64,000 nucleotides of DNA from Lysobacteraceae bacterium NML03-0222 (GTDB lineage: Bacteria; Pseudomonadota; Gammaproteobacteria; Xanthomonadales; Xanthomonadaceae): NCBI GenBank assembly GCA_002798195.1, contig NWQM01000004.1, positions 1 through 64,000 on the forward strand, given 5' to 3'. The position numbers and the translations under genes are program-made. Below are positions 38,723 to 47,512 of the stretch, piece by piece (position 1 is the first letter of the stretch; every line of letters starts with the position of its first letter). The notes below the pieces were generated by a model. That model saw only the letters and a list, made by a program, of their open reading frames with translations, did no database searches and was not told the DNA's origin.

Positions 38723-38724
38723 GA

Positions 38725-39168
38725 TTACAACCTGCTACTGACTTCAAAGGTTTGTGTCGCTGTGCCACCGGTTGCACGAGCTTCGCTCCAGCGGATACCG
38801 ACTGTACATTCACCTTGGGCATCACACTGAATTTGCCCTTCACTGCCCGGCCCCACGGTGTGTTGCAAATTGTCCTTCCAGCCGGCAACTGTGTTGAGAT
38901 CCGGGGCGCCTGCGACACTCCCCGCACTCCAGCCGCTATTGAAAGCACCCGCCTTGGCCGCATCACGGTTGGCACGCAACATGTCAAGGGCGGTATAGGC
39001 CTGCATGACAGCCTGCGAGCGCTCTGCCGAGCTGTTGCTATTTTTCAGGGTAATGGCCTGGAGGGCAGCCACCCCAAGCAAACCAATTGCCAACACGAGT
39101 ACGGCAATCATGACCTCAATAAGGCCAACGCCTGCCTGGCTGTGTTTTTTCAAGGAAAGACTTTTCAT
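38725..39168 (-). CDS. pilV: Type IV pilus minor pilin PilV
   Basis: A 147-residue minor pilin with cleavage motif QAG/VGLIEVMIAVLVLAIGLLG. ATG at 39168 follows GGGAGGTG and is clearly better than an upstream in-frame start at 39198. The C-terminal half has two Cys likely paired. It is second in the fimT-pilV-pilW-pilX-pilY1-pilE operon. Confidence 0.92.
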   Translation of the reverse strand: MKSLSLKKHSQAGVGLIEVMIAVLVLAIGLLGVAALQAITLKNSNSSAERSQAVMQAYTALDMLRANRDAAKAGAFNSGWSAGSVAGAPDLNTVAGWKDNLQHTVGPGSEGQIQCDAQGECTVGIRWSEARATGGTATQTFEVSSRL

Positions 39169-39194
39169 TTTCACCTCCCAAATATTCTCATCCC

Positions 39195-39764
39195 TCAAAA
39201 ATTTGTCGGAGCACCACAGTTTCCGCTGGCTCTGCGTGCCGTACTGATACGTCCCATATGCATTTGCACATAACGGGCGTTTTCACCGGATAGCTCCTTG
39301 ATGCATACCGAAAGCACGCCCTGATGATGCGCAGACCCCGCATTACCGCCCACACGTACCAGCCCATCGGCCTGATACCAGATTTTGTTGCCATTGCCGA
39401 TATTGCTGCTGGCGCTGATTTCAATGCCTTTTCCATTCAGGCTGACCTCTTGGAGTACGGTCTCGACATTGCCTTTTTTTGCCACGACGATGAGACGCTT
39501 CCAGTCATTTCCATCGCAGCTGCTGCCATTGCTACTGGGGCACAGCTCTACCCGGCCATTGCTCTTGACTGCTTCCATTCTGGCAGTCTGCAATACGGCA
39601 TTGAGCTCGTTGGCGGCCGCAGTCAAGCGACTGCGCATCTGCATGCTGCGGAAGCTGGGCGCAGCCACTCCGGTAACAATCGCCAGAACAGCCACAGTCA
39701 CCATAAGCTCCAACAGACTGAAGCCACGCTGCCGGCACTTGAATTTGTTTCGCTTGCTGGACAT
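39195..39764 (-). CDS. fimT: Minor pseudopilin FimT/GspH family
   Basis: A 189-residue prepilin with motif QRG/FSLLELMVTVAVLAIVTG, followed by helix and GspH-type beta domain with four Cys (two in ELCPSSNGSSCDG). It starts the minor-pilin operon and corresponds to FimT/FimU of related operons. It diverges from a LytS/FimS-like kinase with a 108-nt shared spacer that must hold both promoters. Confidence 0.88.
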   Translation of the reverse strand: MSSKRNKFKCRQRGFSLLELMVTVAVLAIVTGVAAPSFRSMQMRSRLTAAANELNAVLQTARMEAVKSNGRVELCPSSNGSSCDGNDWKRLIVVAKKGNVETVLQEVSLNGKGIEISASSNIGNGNKIWYQADGLVRVGGNAGSAHHQGVLSVCIKELSGENARYVQMHMGRISTARRASGNCGAPTNF

Positions 39765-39872
39765 AAGTCCCCCTTTTTGAGCTGCCTAAAGCCTAATCGA
39801 CAGCTTGGTCAAATAGCGCATGGGGCCGACCAGCGGACACTCAAGCAGCCTTACCGGCGCTATTCTTTCGCC

Positions 39873-40901
39873 ATGCGCCCCGTGAACATCCCTCCGCCAG
39901 ATAGCCCGTTGTTCTTGCTGTGGAAGCCAAAGTCCATTTTGCTGTCCATGCTGCTGGCAGAGATGGTTGCCATCATCCTTTCGCTGACACCGGGGCTGAT
40001 GCTCGACCCTTTGGTCTATCTGGGGCTGATGTCGCTGCTGTTGCAATGGATTACGCTCTCGACAATTGCCCTTACGCGCTTGCTGGCTCGCTGGCTTGTG
40101 CGCATATCGACTACGCGTTTGCTGGGCACACTGGTATTGCTGCTGACACTTTCTGCAGCATTGATGTCAAGCATCAGCGGATGGCTATTTCCAGAAGCGC
40201 TGTTTCATGGCTATACCAGAGTCTGGTATAGCGCACTGCAAATACCGGCATTGATTTTGGTGTTGGGCGTACTGGGAGCGTTGGCCTTTCATCGCCACTG
40301 GGAATCCAAGCAGTTGGCCTTGCGCGCCAAGCAGGCCGAGTTGGATGTATTGCGCGCACGCGTAGATCCACATTTTCTGTTCAATAGCCTCAATGCCGCC
40401 GTGAGCCTGATCCATATTGAGCCCGATCAGGCAGAGCGGGTATTGCTGGATTTGTCTGACCTATTCAGGGCAGCACTTGCAAGCAATGAACTGCATCCAT
40501 TGTCACGCGAGCTGGAGTTGACACGGCGCTATCTTGCAATTGAAAAGCTACGCTTGGGCGAGCGCATGCAAGTGCAATGGCATTTGCCGAGGCTGTTGCC
40601 CGAAACGCCAATTCCGTCATTGAGCCTGCAAACATTGACCGAAAACGCAGTGCGTCACGGGATTGAAAAAATGCCGCATGGCGGACAACTTGCAATCCGT
40701 GTACTGATGAATGCCAGAAGACTCCGCCTTCAGGTCAGCAACCCCATGCCGCAACGCCCCAACCGTCCGGAGTCCACAGGTCACAGTGTAGGAATCGCCG
40801 CAACCCGGGCACGGATTGAGGCCATCAGTCAGGGACAGGGCAGGCTGCTGACCTTCATTGAAAATGGTGAATATGTGGCCGAAATTGTTCTGCCGCAATG
40901 A
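39873..40901 (+). CDS. LytS/FimS (AlgZ)-type sensor histidine kinase
   Basis: A 342-residue membrane kinase. Four predicted helices occupy residues 20-145. The kinase part has the His_kinase motif DPHFLFNSLNAAVSLIH (phosphoacceptor-like His) and an ATP-binding N-box LTENAVRHGIEK. No response regulator is next to it; AlgR-type partners usually are. It diverges from the minor-pilin operon, and in P. aeruginosa FimS-AlgR controls the equivalent fimU-pilVWXY1Y2E operon. Such a role is inferred here. Confidence 0.88.
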   Translation: MRPVNIPPPDSPLFLLWKPKSILLSMLLAEMVAIILSLTPGLMLDPLVYLGLMSLLLQWITLSTIALTRLLARWLVRISTTRLLGTLVLLLTLSAALMSSISGWLFPEALFHGYTRVWYSALQIPALILVLGVLGALAFHRHWESKQLALRAKQAELDVLRARVDPHFLFNSLNAAVSLIHIEPDQAERVLLDLSDLFRAALASNELHPLSRELELTRRYLAIEKLRLGERMQVQWHLPRLLPETPIPSLSLQTLTENAVRHGIEKMPHGGQLAIRVLMNARRLRLQVSNPMPQRPNRPESTGHSVGIAATRARIEAISQGQGRLLTFIENGEYVAEIVLPQ

Positions 40902-40985
40902 AGGCCATCCCAAGCAAGTTCAAGGCGGCATTGACCTGATGTTTGCTGACAACCGTTGCCTTCTTGCAGACTCATGAGGAAATCA

Positions 40986-41004
40986 AATGAGAATGATTGC
41001 CTTT
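40986..41004 (+). promoter_or_regulatory. Candidate Fur box
   Basis: The left arm AATGAGAAT is a perfect half of a common Fur motif (AATGAGAAT-N-ATTCTCATT); the right arm ATTGCCTTT is degenerate. It lies about 130 bp upstream of the siderophore receptor start, a sensible place for iron repression. Confidence 0.45.
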
Positions 41005-41022
41005 AGCAATCGCTACCTGTAA
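40987..41022 (+). other. Possible 11-codon leader ORF
   Basis: ATG at 40987 with AGGA seven bases before it encodes MRMIAFSNRYL and a TAA. It overlaps the candidate Fur box and sits 108 bp before the receptor gene. Coding is uncertain; it may be coincidental. Confidence 0.25.
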
Positions 41023-41129
41023 GCTCGCCGCGCCCGGGTCGTCCAAACTTCTGCAGCACCCGTCAAGCCAGCCGTATCGGCTGCGTATTTGTACGCCCGT
41101 GGATTCCCCCACTGCATCCAAAGACTGTC

Positions 41130-43331
41130 ATGTCCAAACATCAAAAGAACCCTCTTCCGCTGCTTGCGCCTGAATTCTTCCAGGCCAGTTTCAACAAGAA
41201 AGTGCTGGCCGGCATCGCCCTGGGCAGCGCTGCCACACTGGCTGCCGGCACTGCGCTGGCCCAGTCGGCTGACAAGAAAAAGTCTGACGATATCGACCGT
41301 GTGGAAGTGCTGGGCTCGCGCATCAGCGACAATCCCAAGATCAGCACGCCACCGGTGGATACCCCGCGCACCATGACGCTGATGACCGAGGCGCTGATGC
41401 GTGAGCGTGGCGCGACCTCGTTGCAGGATGTCTTGCGCACCACACCCGGCATCACTCTGGGCGCTGGTGAAGGCGGCACGCCCAATGGCGATCGCCCGTT
41501 CGTGCGCGGCTATGAAGCCAGTACCGACATTTTCATGGACGGCGTGCGTGACTACGCCCGCAGCTCGCATGAAATCTTCAATCTTGAAGCGGTGGAAGTC
41601 ATCAAGGGGGCAAGCTCGGCCTTTACCGGCCGCGGCGGCACTGGCGGCAGCATCCATATGCAAAGCAAGCGCCCGCGTGCGGGCACCTTTACCGAAGTCA
41701 CCGGCAGCTATGGCACTGCCGGCCAGTGGCGCGCTACTGTGGACACCAATCTGCATGTCGCCGATGCCATCGCGCTGCGCATCAATGCCATGCGCATGGG
41801 CGGAGGCGTGGCAGGACGCGATGCCTTGACCGTGGATCGCTTCGGGTTTGCGCCCTCGCTAACTTTCGGCCTTGGTCTGCCCACACGCCTGACAATTTCT
41901 CATGCACTGGTGCGCAACCACGATATGCCCGACCAGGGCATTCCGTTCAGCAATGCGGCCAACCCGGCACGCCAAACCCCGCCAGATGTGCGCCGTGAAA
42001 ACTTCTACGGCCGCGCGCATACCGACTTCCGCGAAAACAATAACGAGTCCACCACGTTGCTGTTTGAGCATGAGTTCAACGACGCCCTGCAACTGCGTCA
42101 TATCAGCCGTGGCAGCACTACGCTCAATCACTATCTGGTTTCGCGGCCGAGCTTCAGCCACTGCACGGCAACTTCAGGTGCGCCTTGCTCGGACGAGTCG
42201 CCCAATGTCCAATTCCAGCGTGCATCGCGCGCTTGGTGGCGTGAAAGCAAATCCGTCATTCACCAAACCGATTTGCAAGGTCATTTCGCCACCGGCCCAA
42301 TCCAGCATGATTACAGCCTGGGCTTTGAGGCCGGTCGCGAGCAAATCTTCACCCGCAGAATTTCCGGCGCCCCGCGCACCGATCTGGACTCTCTCTACAA
42401 CCCCAATCCCTACCGCAGCTATAACTACACACTGACCTACGGCGAGCGCAGCGCCTCGGGTGAAATCAAAACCCGCGCGTTCTATCTCATCGACACCATG
42501 AAGATTGGCGAGCAATTCATTGTCAATCTCGGCGCACGCCGCGACCGCTTTGAAGTGACCAATTTCAATGCCGGTCGCAAGGATGCGTTCTGGAACTACC
42601 AGGCCGGTCTGGTTTACAAGCCGCTGCCCAATGCCAGCCTCTACGCCAATTACTCCACCTCCTCCAACCCCGCCGGTGAAAACCTGGGGCAAGGCGGCGG
42701 TGCCGACGGTGTAGCGGGCGCCGCGCAAATACGCGATGTCGCCCCGGAAAAGAGCCGCAGCATGGAGCTGGGCAGCAAGTGGGATTTCAATGACGGCAAA
42801 CTCTCGCTGGCCGCATCGGTGTTTGAAACCAAGAAAACCGATGCCCGCTCCACTGATCCGCTGACTGGCGAAGTCACGCTCAGCGGCAACAACCGTGTGC
42901 GCGGCGTGGAGCTGTCGGCTACCGGCGCAATTACCGATCGCTGGCATATCTGGGCTGGCTATACCTGGATGGATCCGGAAGTCATCCGCTACCGCAGCGG
43001 CAGGAATGTATTCGATGGTAAGCAAATGAAGTTCATCGCCAAGCAAAGTGGCACGGTGTGGACGACGTTTGAGGTGCTGCCCGGCCTGACGCTGGGGGGC
43101 GGTGCCACCTATATGGGCAGCCGCTTTGCCAACGATGCCAATACCCTTGTTCTGCCCAGCCATGTGCGCTATGACGCGATGGCACGCTATGCGTTCAACA
43201 AGGACTTCTCGCTGCAATTCAATGCCAACAATCTTGGCAACAAGCCGCTGTACGATGCCTCGCATGTGGGCCTGTTTGCCAATATCGCGCCGGGACGCGC
43301 TTACACACTGAGCGCCAGCTACCGGTTCTGA
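41130..43331 (+). CDS. TonB-dependent catecholate siderophore receptor (Fiu/PiuA-like)
   Basis: A 733-residue outer-membrane receptor with an N-terminal region (MSKHQKNPLPLLAPEFFQAS) followed by a signal-like helix GIALGSAATLAAGTALAQ. The plug has VDTPRTMTLMTEALMRERG and VFIKG-type motif EVIKGASSAF, and the barrel ends in YRF. The sequence resembles Fiu/PiuA monocatechol receptors. A PiuC hydroxylase gene follows, a pair seen also in E. coli fiu-ybiX. A strong terminator lies just downstream. Confidence 0.92.
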   Translation: MSKHQKNPLPLLAPEFFQASFNKKVLAGIALGSAATLAAGTALAQSADKKKSDDIDRVEVLGSRISDNPKISTPPVDTPRTMTLMTEALMRERGATSLQDVLRTTPGITLGAGEGGTPNGDRPFVRGYEASTDIFMDGVRDYARSSHEIFNLEAVEVIKGASSAFTGRGGTGGSIHMQSKRPRAGTFTEVTGSYGTAGQWRATVDTNLHVADAIALRINAMRMGGGVAGRDALTVDRFGFAPSLTFGLGLPTRLTISHALVRNHDMPDQGIPFSNAANPARQTPPDVRRENFYGRAHTDFRENNNESTTLLFEHEFNDALQLRHISRGSTTLNHYLVSRPSFSHCTATSGAPCSDESPNVQFQRASRAWWRESKSVIHQTDLQGHFATGPIQHDYSLGFEAGREQIFTRRISGAPRTDLDSLYNPNPYRSYNYTLTYGERSASGEIKTRAFYLIDTMKIGEQFIVNLGARRDRFEVTNFNAGRKDAFWNYQAGLVYKPLPNASLYANYSTSSNPAGENLGQGGGADGVAGAAQIRDVAPEKSRSMELGSKWDFNDGKLSLAASVFETKKTDARSTDPLTGEVTLSGNNRVRGVELSATGAITDRWHIWAGYTWMDPEVIRYRSGRNVFDGKQMKFIAKQSGTVWTTFEVLPGLTLGGGATYMGSRFANDANTLVLPSHVRYDAMARYAFNKDFSLQFNANNLGNKPLYDASHVGLFANIAPGRAYTLSASYRF

Positions 43332-43355
43332 CCGAGCCGGATACTGGCTACACTC

Positions 43356-43392
43356 GCCGACAGCCCAGCACCGGGCTGTCGGCTTTGTTTTT
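43356..43392 (+). terminator. Rho-independent terminator after the siderophore receptor
   Basis: GCCGACAGCCC and GGGCTGTCGGC form an 11-bp stem with a 6-base loop, followed by a T-rich tail. It lies in the receptor-piuC spacer and may lower piuC expression relative to the receptor. Confidence 0.85.
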
Positions 43393-43409
43393 GATGAGGG
43401 CGCAACATC

Positions 43410-44090
43410 ATGATGCTGGTGATTCCCGATTTGCTTGATTCGGCAAGCCTTGCCCACATCCGCACAGCACTGGCGGATGCCGCCTGGCAGAATGGCCGTG
43501 CAACTGCCGGGTACATTGCCCGCGGGCAAAAAACCAATCAGCAACTGGCGCCGGGCAGCGCGCTTGCGCAAACCCTGGGACAGCCAATACTGGATGCACT
43601 GGCGCAGCACCCGCTGTTCATCTCCTTTGCATTGCCCCTGAAAACCCTCTCGCCGATGTTCAACCGCTACATGGGCGGTGGCGAATACGGTTTTCATATC
43701 GACAATGCGCTGCGTATCGACCCGGTAAGCGGGCAACGTATCCGCGCCGACATTTCCACCACGGTGTTCTTGAACGACCCGGACGATTACGACGGCGGCG
43801 AGCTCATCATCCAGGACAGCTATGGCACGCAACAGGTGAAACTGCCCGCAGGTCATGCCGTGGTCTATCCCGGCAACAGCCTGCACAAGGTCACGCCGGT
43901 GACGCGCGGCGAGCGGCTGGCCTCGTTCTTCTGGAGCCAGAGCATGATTCAGGACGATAGCCTGCGCGGCATCTTGTTCGAGCTTGACCAGTGCATCCAG
44001 CAGCTTGCACTGCGCGAGGAGAATCTGGCCGAAGTCACCCGCCTAAGTGGCAGCTATCACAATCTGCTGCGGCGCTTTGGCGATGTCTGA
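43410..44090 (+). CDS. piuC: PKHD-type Fe(II)/2-oxoglutarate hydroxylase PiuC/YbiX
   Basis: A 226-residue dioxygenase. The Fe ligands are visible as His and Asp in GFHIDNALR and the distal His in SLHKVTPVTRGER, with the 2-oxoglutarate Arg following. It accompanies iron-repressed siderophore receptors, but its natural substrate is not known. Two ATGs are tandem (43410 and 43413). Its stop overlaps the FMN-oxidase start by 8 bp, so they are coupled. Confidence 0.92.
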   Translation: MMLVIPDLLDSASLAHIRTALADAAWQNGRATAGYIARGQKTNQQLAPGSALAQTLGQPILDALAQHPLFISFALPLKTLSPMFNRYMGGGEYGFHIDNALRIDPVSGQRIRADISTTVFLNDPDDYDGGELIIQDSYGTQQVKLPAGHAVVYPGNSLHKVTPVTRGERLASFFWSQSMIQDDSLRGILFELDQCIQQLALREENLAEVTRLSGSYHNLLRRFGDV

Positions 44091-45180
44091 AAGCATCGAC
44101 ATCGCACGCCTGGGCTGCCTTGCCGATTACCAGCAGGCTGCGGCCGCGCTACTGGCGCCCGAGCGCTGGGCCTATCTGAACGCGGGTAGCGCCGACGGCC
44201 TTGTCGCCCGACGCAACCGGGAGGCACTCGACAGGCTTACCCTGATGCCGCGAATGCTGCGCGATATGCAGGATGCGCATACCCGCATCGAGATGCTTAA
44301 CCAGAGCTATCCGCATCCGCTATTGATTGCCCCCACCGCACAACACGCCCTGGCACACCCGCAGGCCGAAACCGCCACCGCACTGGCAGCGGCGGCCATG
44401 CAAACACCATACATCGTCAGTTGCCAGGCCAGCACCCTGATTGAAGACATCCACATGCGTGTGCCTCAGGGCGAGCGCTGGCTGCAGTTGTATCTGCATT
44501 ACCCGCGCAAGGCATTGCAGGATTTGTTGCGCCGCGCAGAAGACAGCGGATTTTCCGCCATCGTCATCACCGTGGATGCGCCCCTGCAAGGGCTGCGCAA
44601 CGAGGACACACGCCAGGGCTTTGTGCCAGTCGCACATGCAGCGGCAGTCAATCTCGCCACCTATCCGGCGCCGCCGGAAATCACCCTGGCCGCCGGGGAG
44701 TCGCTCCTCAAAAGCCCACGCATGGCGCAACTGCCAGGCTGGGAAGATGTCGCCTGGCTGGCATCTCAAACCAAAATGCCCGTATGGGTGAAGGGCATCC
44801 TGAACCCGCTGGATATTGCTCCGGCGCTGGCTGCAGGCGTGGCCGGGATCATCGTTTCCAACCACGGCGGGCGCGCGCTGGATGCTGTTCCTGCCAGCAT
44901 CGAGGCATTGCCCGCCATTGTGCAGGAAGTGGCCGGGCGCATGCCGGTACTGATGGACGGCGGCATCCGTCGTGGTAGCGACATCTTGAAAGCACTGGCA
45001 CTGGGCGCCGATGCGGTACTGATTGGCCGGCCGATATTGCATGGCCTGGCCGTGGGCGGCGCATCGGGCGTGGCGCATGTGCTGCATCTTCTATTGCGCG
45101 AGCTGGAACACAGCATGGTGCTGTGCGGGGTGAGAAGCCCTGCCGAAGCCAGAACCAACAAGCCACTGCAACGCTGCTAA
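44083..45180 (+). CDS. FMN-dependent alpha-hydroxy acid oxidase/dehydrogenase
   Basis: A 365-residue member of the glycolate oxidase/L-lactate dehydrogenase family. Typical residues: Tyr in WAYLNAGSADG, Tyr in LQLYLHYPR, Lys in VWVKGI, His/Arg pair in SNHGGRALD, and phosphate binding in GGIRRGSD. It oxidises 2-hydroxy acids to 2-oxo acids; the exact substrate is not deducible. No signal or membrane segment is seen. Coupling to piuC in an apparently Fur-controlled unit is unusual, since YbiX is followed by other genes in E. coli. Confidence 0.88.
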   Translation: MSESIDIARLGCLADYQQAAAALLAPERWAYLNAGSADGLVARRNREALDRLTLMPRMLRDMQDAHTRIEMLNQSYPHPLLIAPTAQHALAHPQAETATALAAAAMQTPYIVSCQASTLIEDIHMRVPQGERWLQLYLHYPRKALQDLLRRAEDSGFSAIVITVDAPLQGLRNEDTRQGFVPVAHAAAVNLATYPAPPEITLAAGESLLKSPRMAQLPGWEDVAWLASQTKMPVWVKGILNPLDIAPALAAGVAGIIVSNHGGRALDAVPASIEALPAIVQEVAGRMPVLMDGGIRRGSDILKALALGADAVLIGRPILHGLAVGGASGVAHVLHLLLRELEHSMVLCGVRSPAEARTNKPLQRC

Positions 45181-45210
45181 TATCGCTGCGCACTTCCAAG
45201 AGACGCGCCC

Positions 45211-46299
45211 ATGAACATCATGAATTTTGTCCGCAAGCAACTGATTGAGATCATCGAATGGACTGATGACTCGCGCGATACGCTTGCCTATCGCTGGCCG
45301 GATGAAGACAAGGAAATCAAGAACGGCGCGCAGCTGATTGTGCGCGAATCGCAAGCGGTGCAGTTCGTGGCAGCCGGGCAGTTTGCCGATTTGTTCGGGC
45401 CGGGCAAGCACACGCTGACCACGGAAAACATCCCGGTTCTGTCCACCATTCTTGGCTGGAAATACGGCTTTCAATCGCCGTTCAAATGCGATGTCTATTA
45501 CGTCAATACCCGCCTGTTCACCGGCAATCGCTGGGGAACGGCCAACCCGGTAATGATGCGTGACCAGGACTTTGGCGTGGTGCGCCTGCGCGCTTTTGGC
45601 ACCTATGACTTCCGTGTGGTGGATGTGGCCAGGTTCCTGAAGGAAGTCGCCGGCACCGACCAGAACTTCCGCCTGGACGAATTTGCCGACACCATGCGCT
45701 CGCGCATCGTCAGCATCTTCACCGAAGCGCTTGCCCGTGCACATGTGCCGGCACTGGACATTGCCCAGCGTTATGGAGAGCTGGGCGAGGCGCTCTTGCC
45801 CATCATCAATCCGGCGATGATTGAAAAATACGGGCTTGAGATTTCCAGCTTCATTGTGGAGAACGTCTCGCTGCCACCGGAAGTGGAAAAAGCCATCGAC
45901 GCACGCGCCAGCATGGGGGTGATTGGCAACCTCAACGAATACGTCAAATACCAGATGGGCGCCACCATGGGTCAGGGTGGCGAGGGCGCAGCCGCAGCGG
46001 CCGTGCCTACGCAAATGGCCGTCGGCTTTGGCCTTGCCCAGGAAATGATGAAAGGCATGCAGCCACAAACCCCGCAAGCCGTCCCGCCGCCGCTGCCGCT
46101 AACCGCTACAGCTCCGGTAGCCACTTCTGCGCCTGCCGCCGGCATTGATGTACTGACCCCGGAGCAGGTAGCGCAGACTTTGGGCGTCGCCGTCGAAGAT
46201 GTCATGGCCGCCATCGAATCGGGCGAGCTCAAGGCACGCAAACTCGGCAGCGCCTGGCGCATCTCCCGCAGTGCACTGGAAGCGTTCCTGAACGGTTGA
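45211..46299 (+). CDS. SPFH-domain protein (YdjI/virion-core-like) with C-terminal excisionase-type HTH
   Basis: A 362-residue protein. Residues 1-255 are an SPFH module: MNFVRKQLIEIIEWTDD, IVRESQAVQFVAAGQF, and SRIVSIFTEALARAHV, ending with VSLPPEVEKAIDARASM. A Gln/Pro/Ala linker follows. The last 50 residues (VLTPEQVAQTLGVAVEDVMA, then SGELKARKLGSAWRISRSAL) form a helix-turn-helix of the excisionase/HTH_17 type, a surprising partner for an SPFH domain; other members usually end in GYF, SHOCT or zinc-ribbon parts. The zinc-ribbon gene follows 15 nt later, as in B. subtilis ydjI/ydjG, where the proteins help recruit a PspA homologue to the membrane. Confidence 0.88.
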   Translation: MNIMNFVRKQLIEIIEWTDDSRDTLAYRWPDEDKEIKNGAQLIVRESQAVQFVAAGQFADLFGPGKHTLTTENIPVLSTILGWKYGFQSPFKCDVYYVNTRLFTGNRWGTANPVMMRDQDFGVVRLRAFGTYDFRVVDVARFLKEVAGTDQNFRLDEFADTMRSRIVSIFTEALARAHVPALDIAQRYGELGEALLPIINPAMIEKYGLEISSFIVENVSLPPEVEKAIDARASMGVIGNLNEYVKYQMGATMGQGGEGAAAAAVPTQMAVGFGLAQEMMKGMQPQTPQAVPPPLPLTATAPVATSAPAAGIDVLTPEQVAQTLGVAVEDVMAAIESGELKARKLGSAWRISRSALEAFLNG

Positions 46300-46314
46300 T
46301 TTTCAGGCGGACAC

Positions 46315-47445
46315 ATGGTCACCCCACCGCCACTGCCCGAGAGCGTGCAGCACAGCACTGCCATCGGCAAGCACCCCTGCGCCGAGTGCGGCGCCAATCT
46401 GGAATGGAGTGCCCGCAAGCAGGCTCTGGTCTGTCCTTATTGCGGCACGACGGCTCCATGGCAAGGCGCGCATGCCCAAACGGGCGATGCCATTGCCGAA
46501 CTTGACCTGGAGCGGGCACTGCGCGACCCCGCCATCACCCGGAAAAACTGGGGTGCTGAACGCAAAGAAGTGAAATGCCAAAGCTGTCATGCGGTTTCGG
46601 TGTTTGTGGATGGCCGGGTAGCGCAGCGCTGCGACTTTTGTGGCTCGCCCGCCATCGTGGCTCACCAAGACCAGGACGATGCCATTACGCCGCAAAGCAT
46701 CCTGCCTTTCAAAATCAGCGATGGGCAAATCCGCGACCTTGTCCGGCAGTGGTATGGGGCGCGATGGTTTGCCCCCAATCGCCTCAAGACTGCCGCACTG
46801 ACCGACACCCTGCACGGCATCTATCTACCCTATTGGACATTCGATGCACATGTCGATGCCCACTGGCGTGCCGAAGCCGGGCATTACTACTACGTGACCG
46901 AGTCCTACCGCGACAGCAGCGGCCATAGCCAAACCCGGCAAGTGCAAAAAGTGCGCTGGGTACCGGCTTCCGGGCGGCTCAGGCATTTCTTTGACGATGA
47001 GCTGGTACCGGGCAGCAGCGGCGTGCATCAACAGCTATTGCGTGCCGTGGAACCCTTTCCCACCCGGACTGATCTCAAGCCCTACTCCCCGGAGTACGTC
47101 CGCGGCTGGACGGTGGAGCGCTATCAGATAGGGCTGGCCGATGCCGCCGCACTTGGCCGCAGGCAGATGGACAGCAAGCTGCACACGATGTGCGCCAGCC
47201 AAGTACCCGGCGATACCTATCGCAATCTGCAAGTTCATGCCGACTACCAAGGGCGCACGTTCAAGCACATCCTGGTGCCGGTCTGGCTAGTCAGCTATAC
47301 CTATGGGCGCAAGACTTTCCAGATTCTCGCCAATGGCTATACCGGCCAGATTGCCGGCGAACGGCCTTATAGCTGGGTCAAGATTTTCCTTGCCTCACTG
47401 GCCGCGCTCATCGTACTCGGCATCGTGCTGTATTTCATGCAGTAG
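46315..47445 (+). CDS. Double zinc-ribbon membrane protein (YdjG-like)
   Basis: A 376-residue protein. Two zinc ribbons are visible: CAECGANLEW...CPYCG near residues 23-43, and CQSCHAVS...CDFCG near 86-108. A long middle domain follows (LPYWTFDAHVDAHW, VPVWLVSYTYG). One C-terminal membrane helix (IFLASLAALIVLGIVLYF) anchors it. This is the TFIIB-type zinc-ribbon family that pairs with SPFH proteins. It probably works with the gene upstream at the membrane. A 9-bp hairpin lies 3 nt after its stop. Confidence 0.88.
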   Translation: MVTPPPLPESVQHSTAIGKHPCAECGANLEWSARKQALVCPYCGTTAPWQGAHAQTGDAIAELDLERALRDPAITRKNWGAERKEVKCQSCHAVSVFVDGRVAQRCDFCGSPAIVAHQDQDDAITPQSILPFKISDGQIRDLVRQWYGARWFAPNRLKTAALTDTLHGIYLPYWTFDAHVDAHWRAEAGHYYYVTESYRDSSGHSQTRQVQKVRWVPASGRLRHFFDDELVPGSSGVHQQLLRAVEPFPTRTDLKPYSPEYVRGWTVERYQIGLADAAALGRRQMDSKLHTMCASQVPGDTYRNLQVHADYQGRTFKHILVPVWLVSYTYGRKTFQILANGYTGQIAGERPYSWVKIFLASLAALIVLGIVLYFMQ

Positions 47446-47447
47446 CC

Positions 47448-47473
47448 GGATTCAGGCCTCAAGACCTGAATCC
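47448..47473. terminator. Hairpin between convergent genes
   Basis: GGATTCAGG and CCTGAATCC with an 8-base loop. No clear T-tract, so it may act as a weak terminator for either side or as an mRNA end-stabiliser. Confidence 0.45.
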
Positions 47474-47512
47474 CCATCACAAACCCGGATTCCAAGGCAT
47501 GAGTGCCTGAAC

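Noticed and set aside
42174..43886. 570-codon minus-strand ORF opposite the siderophore receptor and piuC
   Set aside because: Shadow of two clear genes with TonB-receptor and PKHD motifs on the plus strand.
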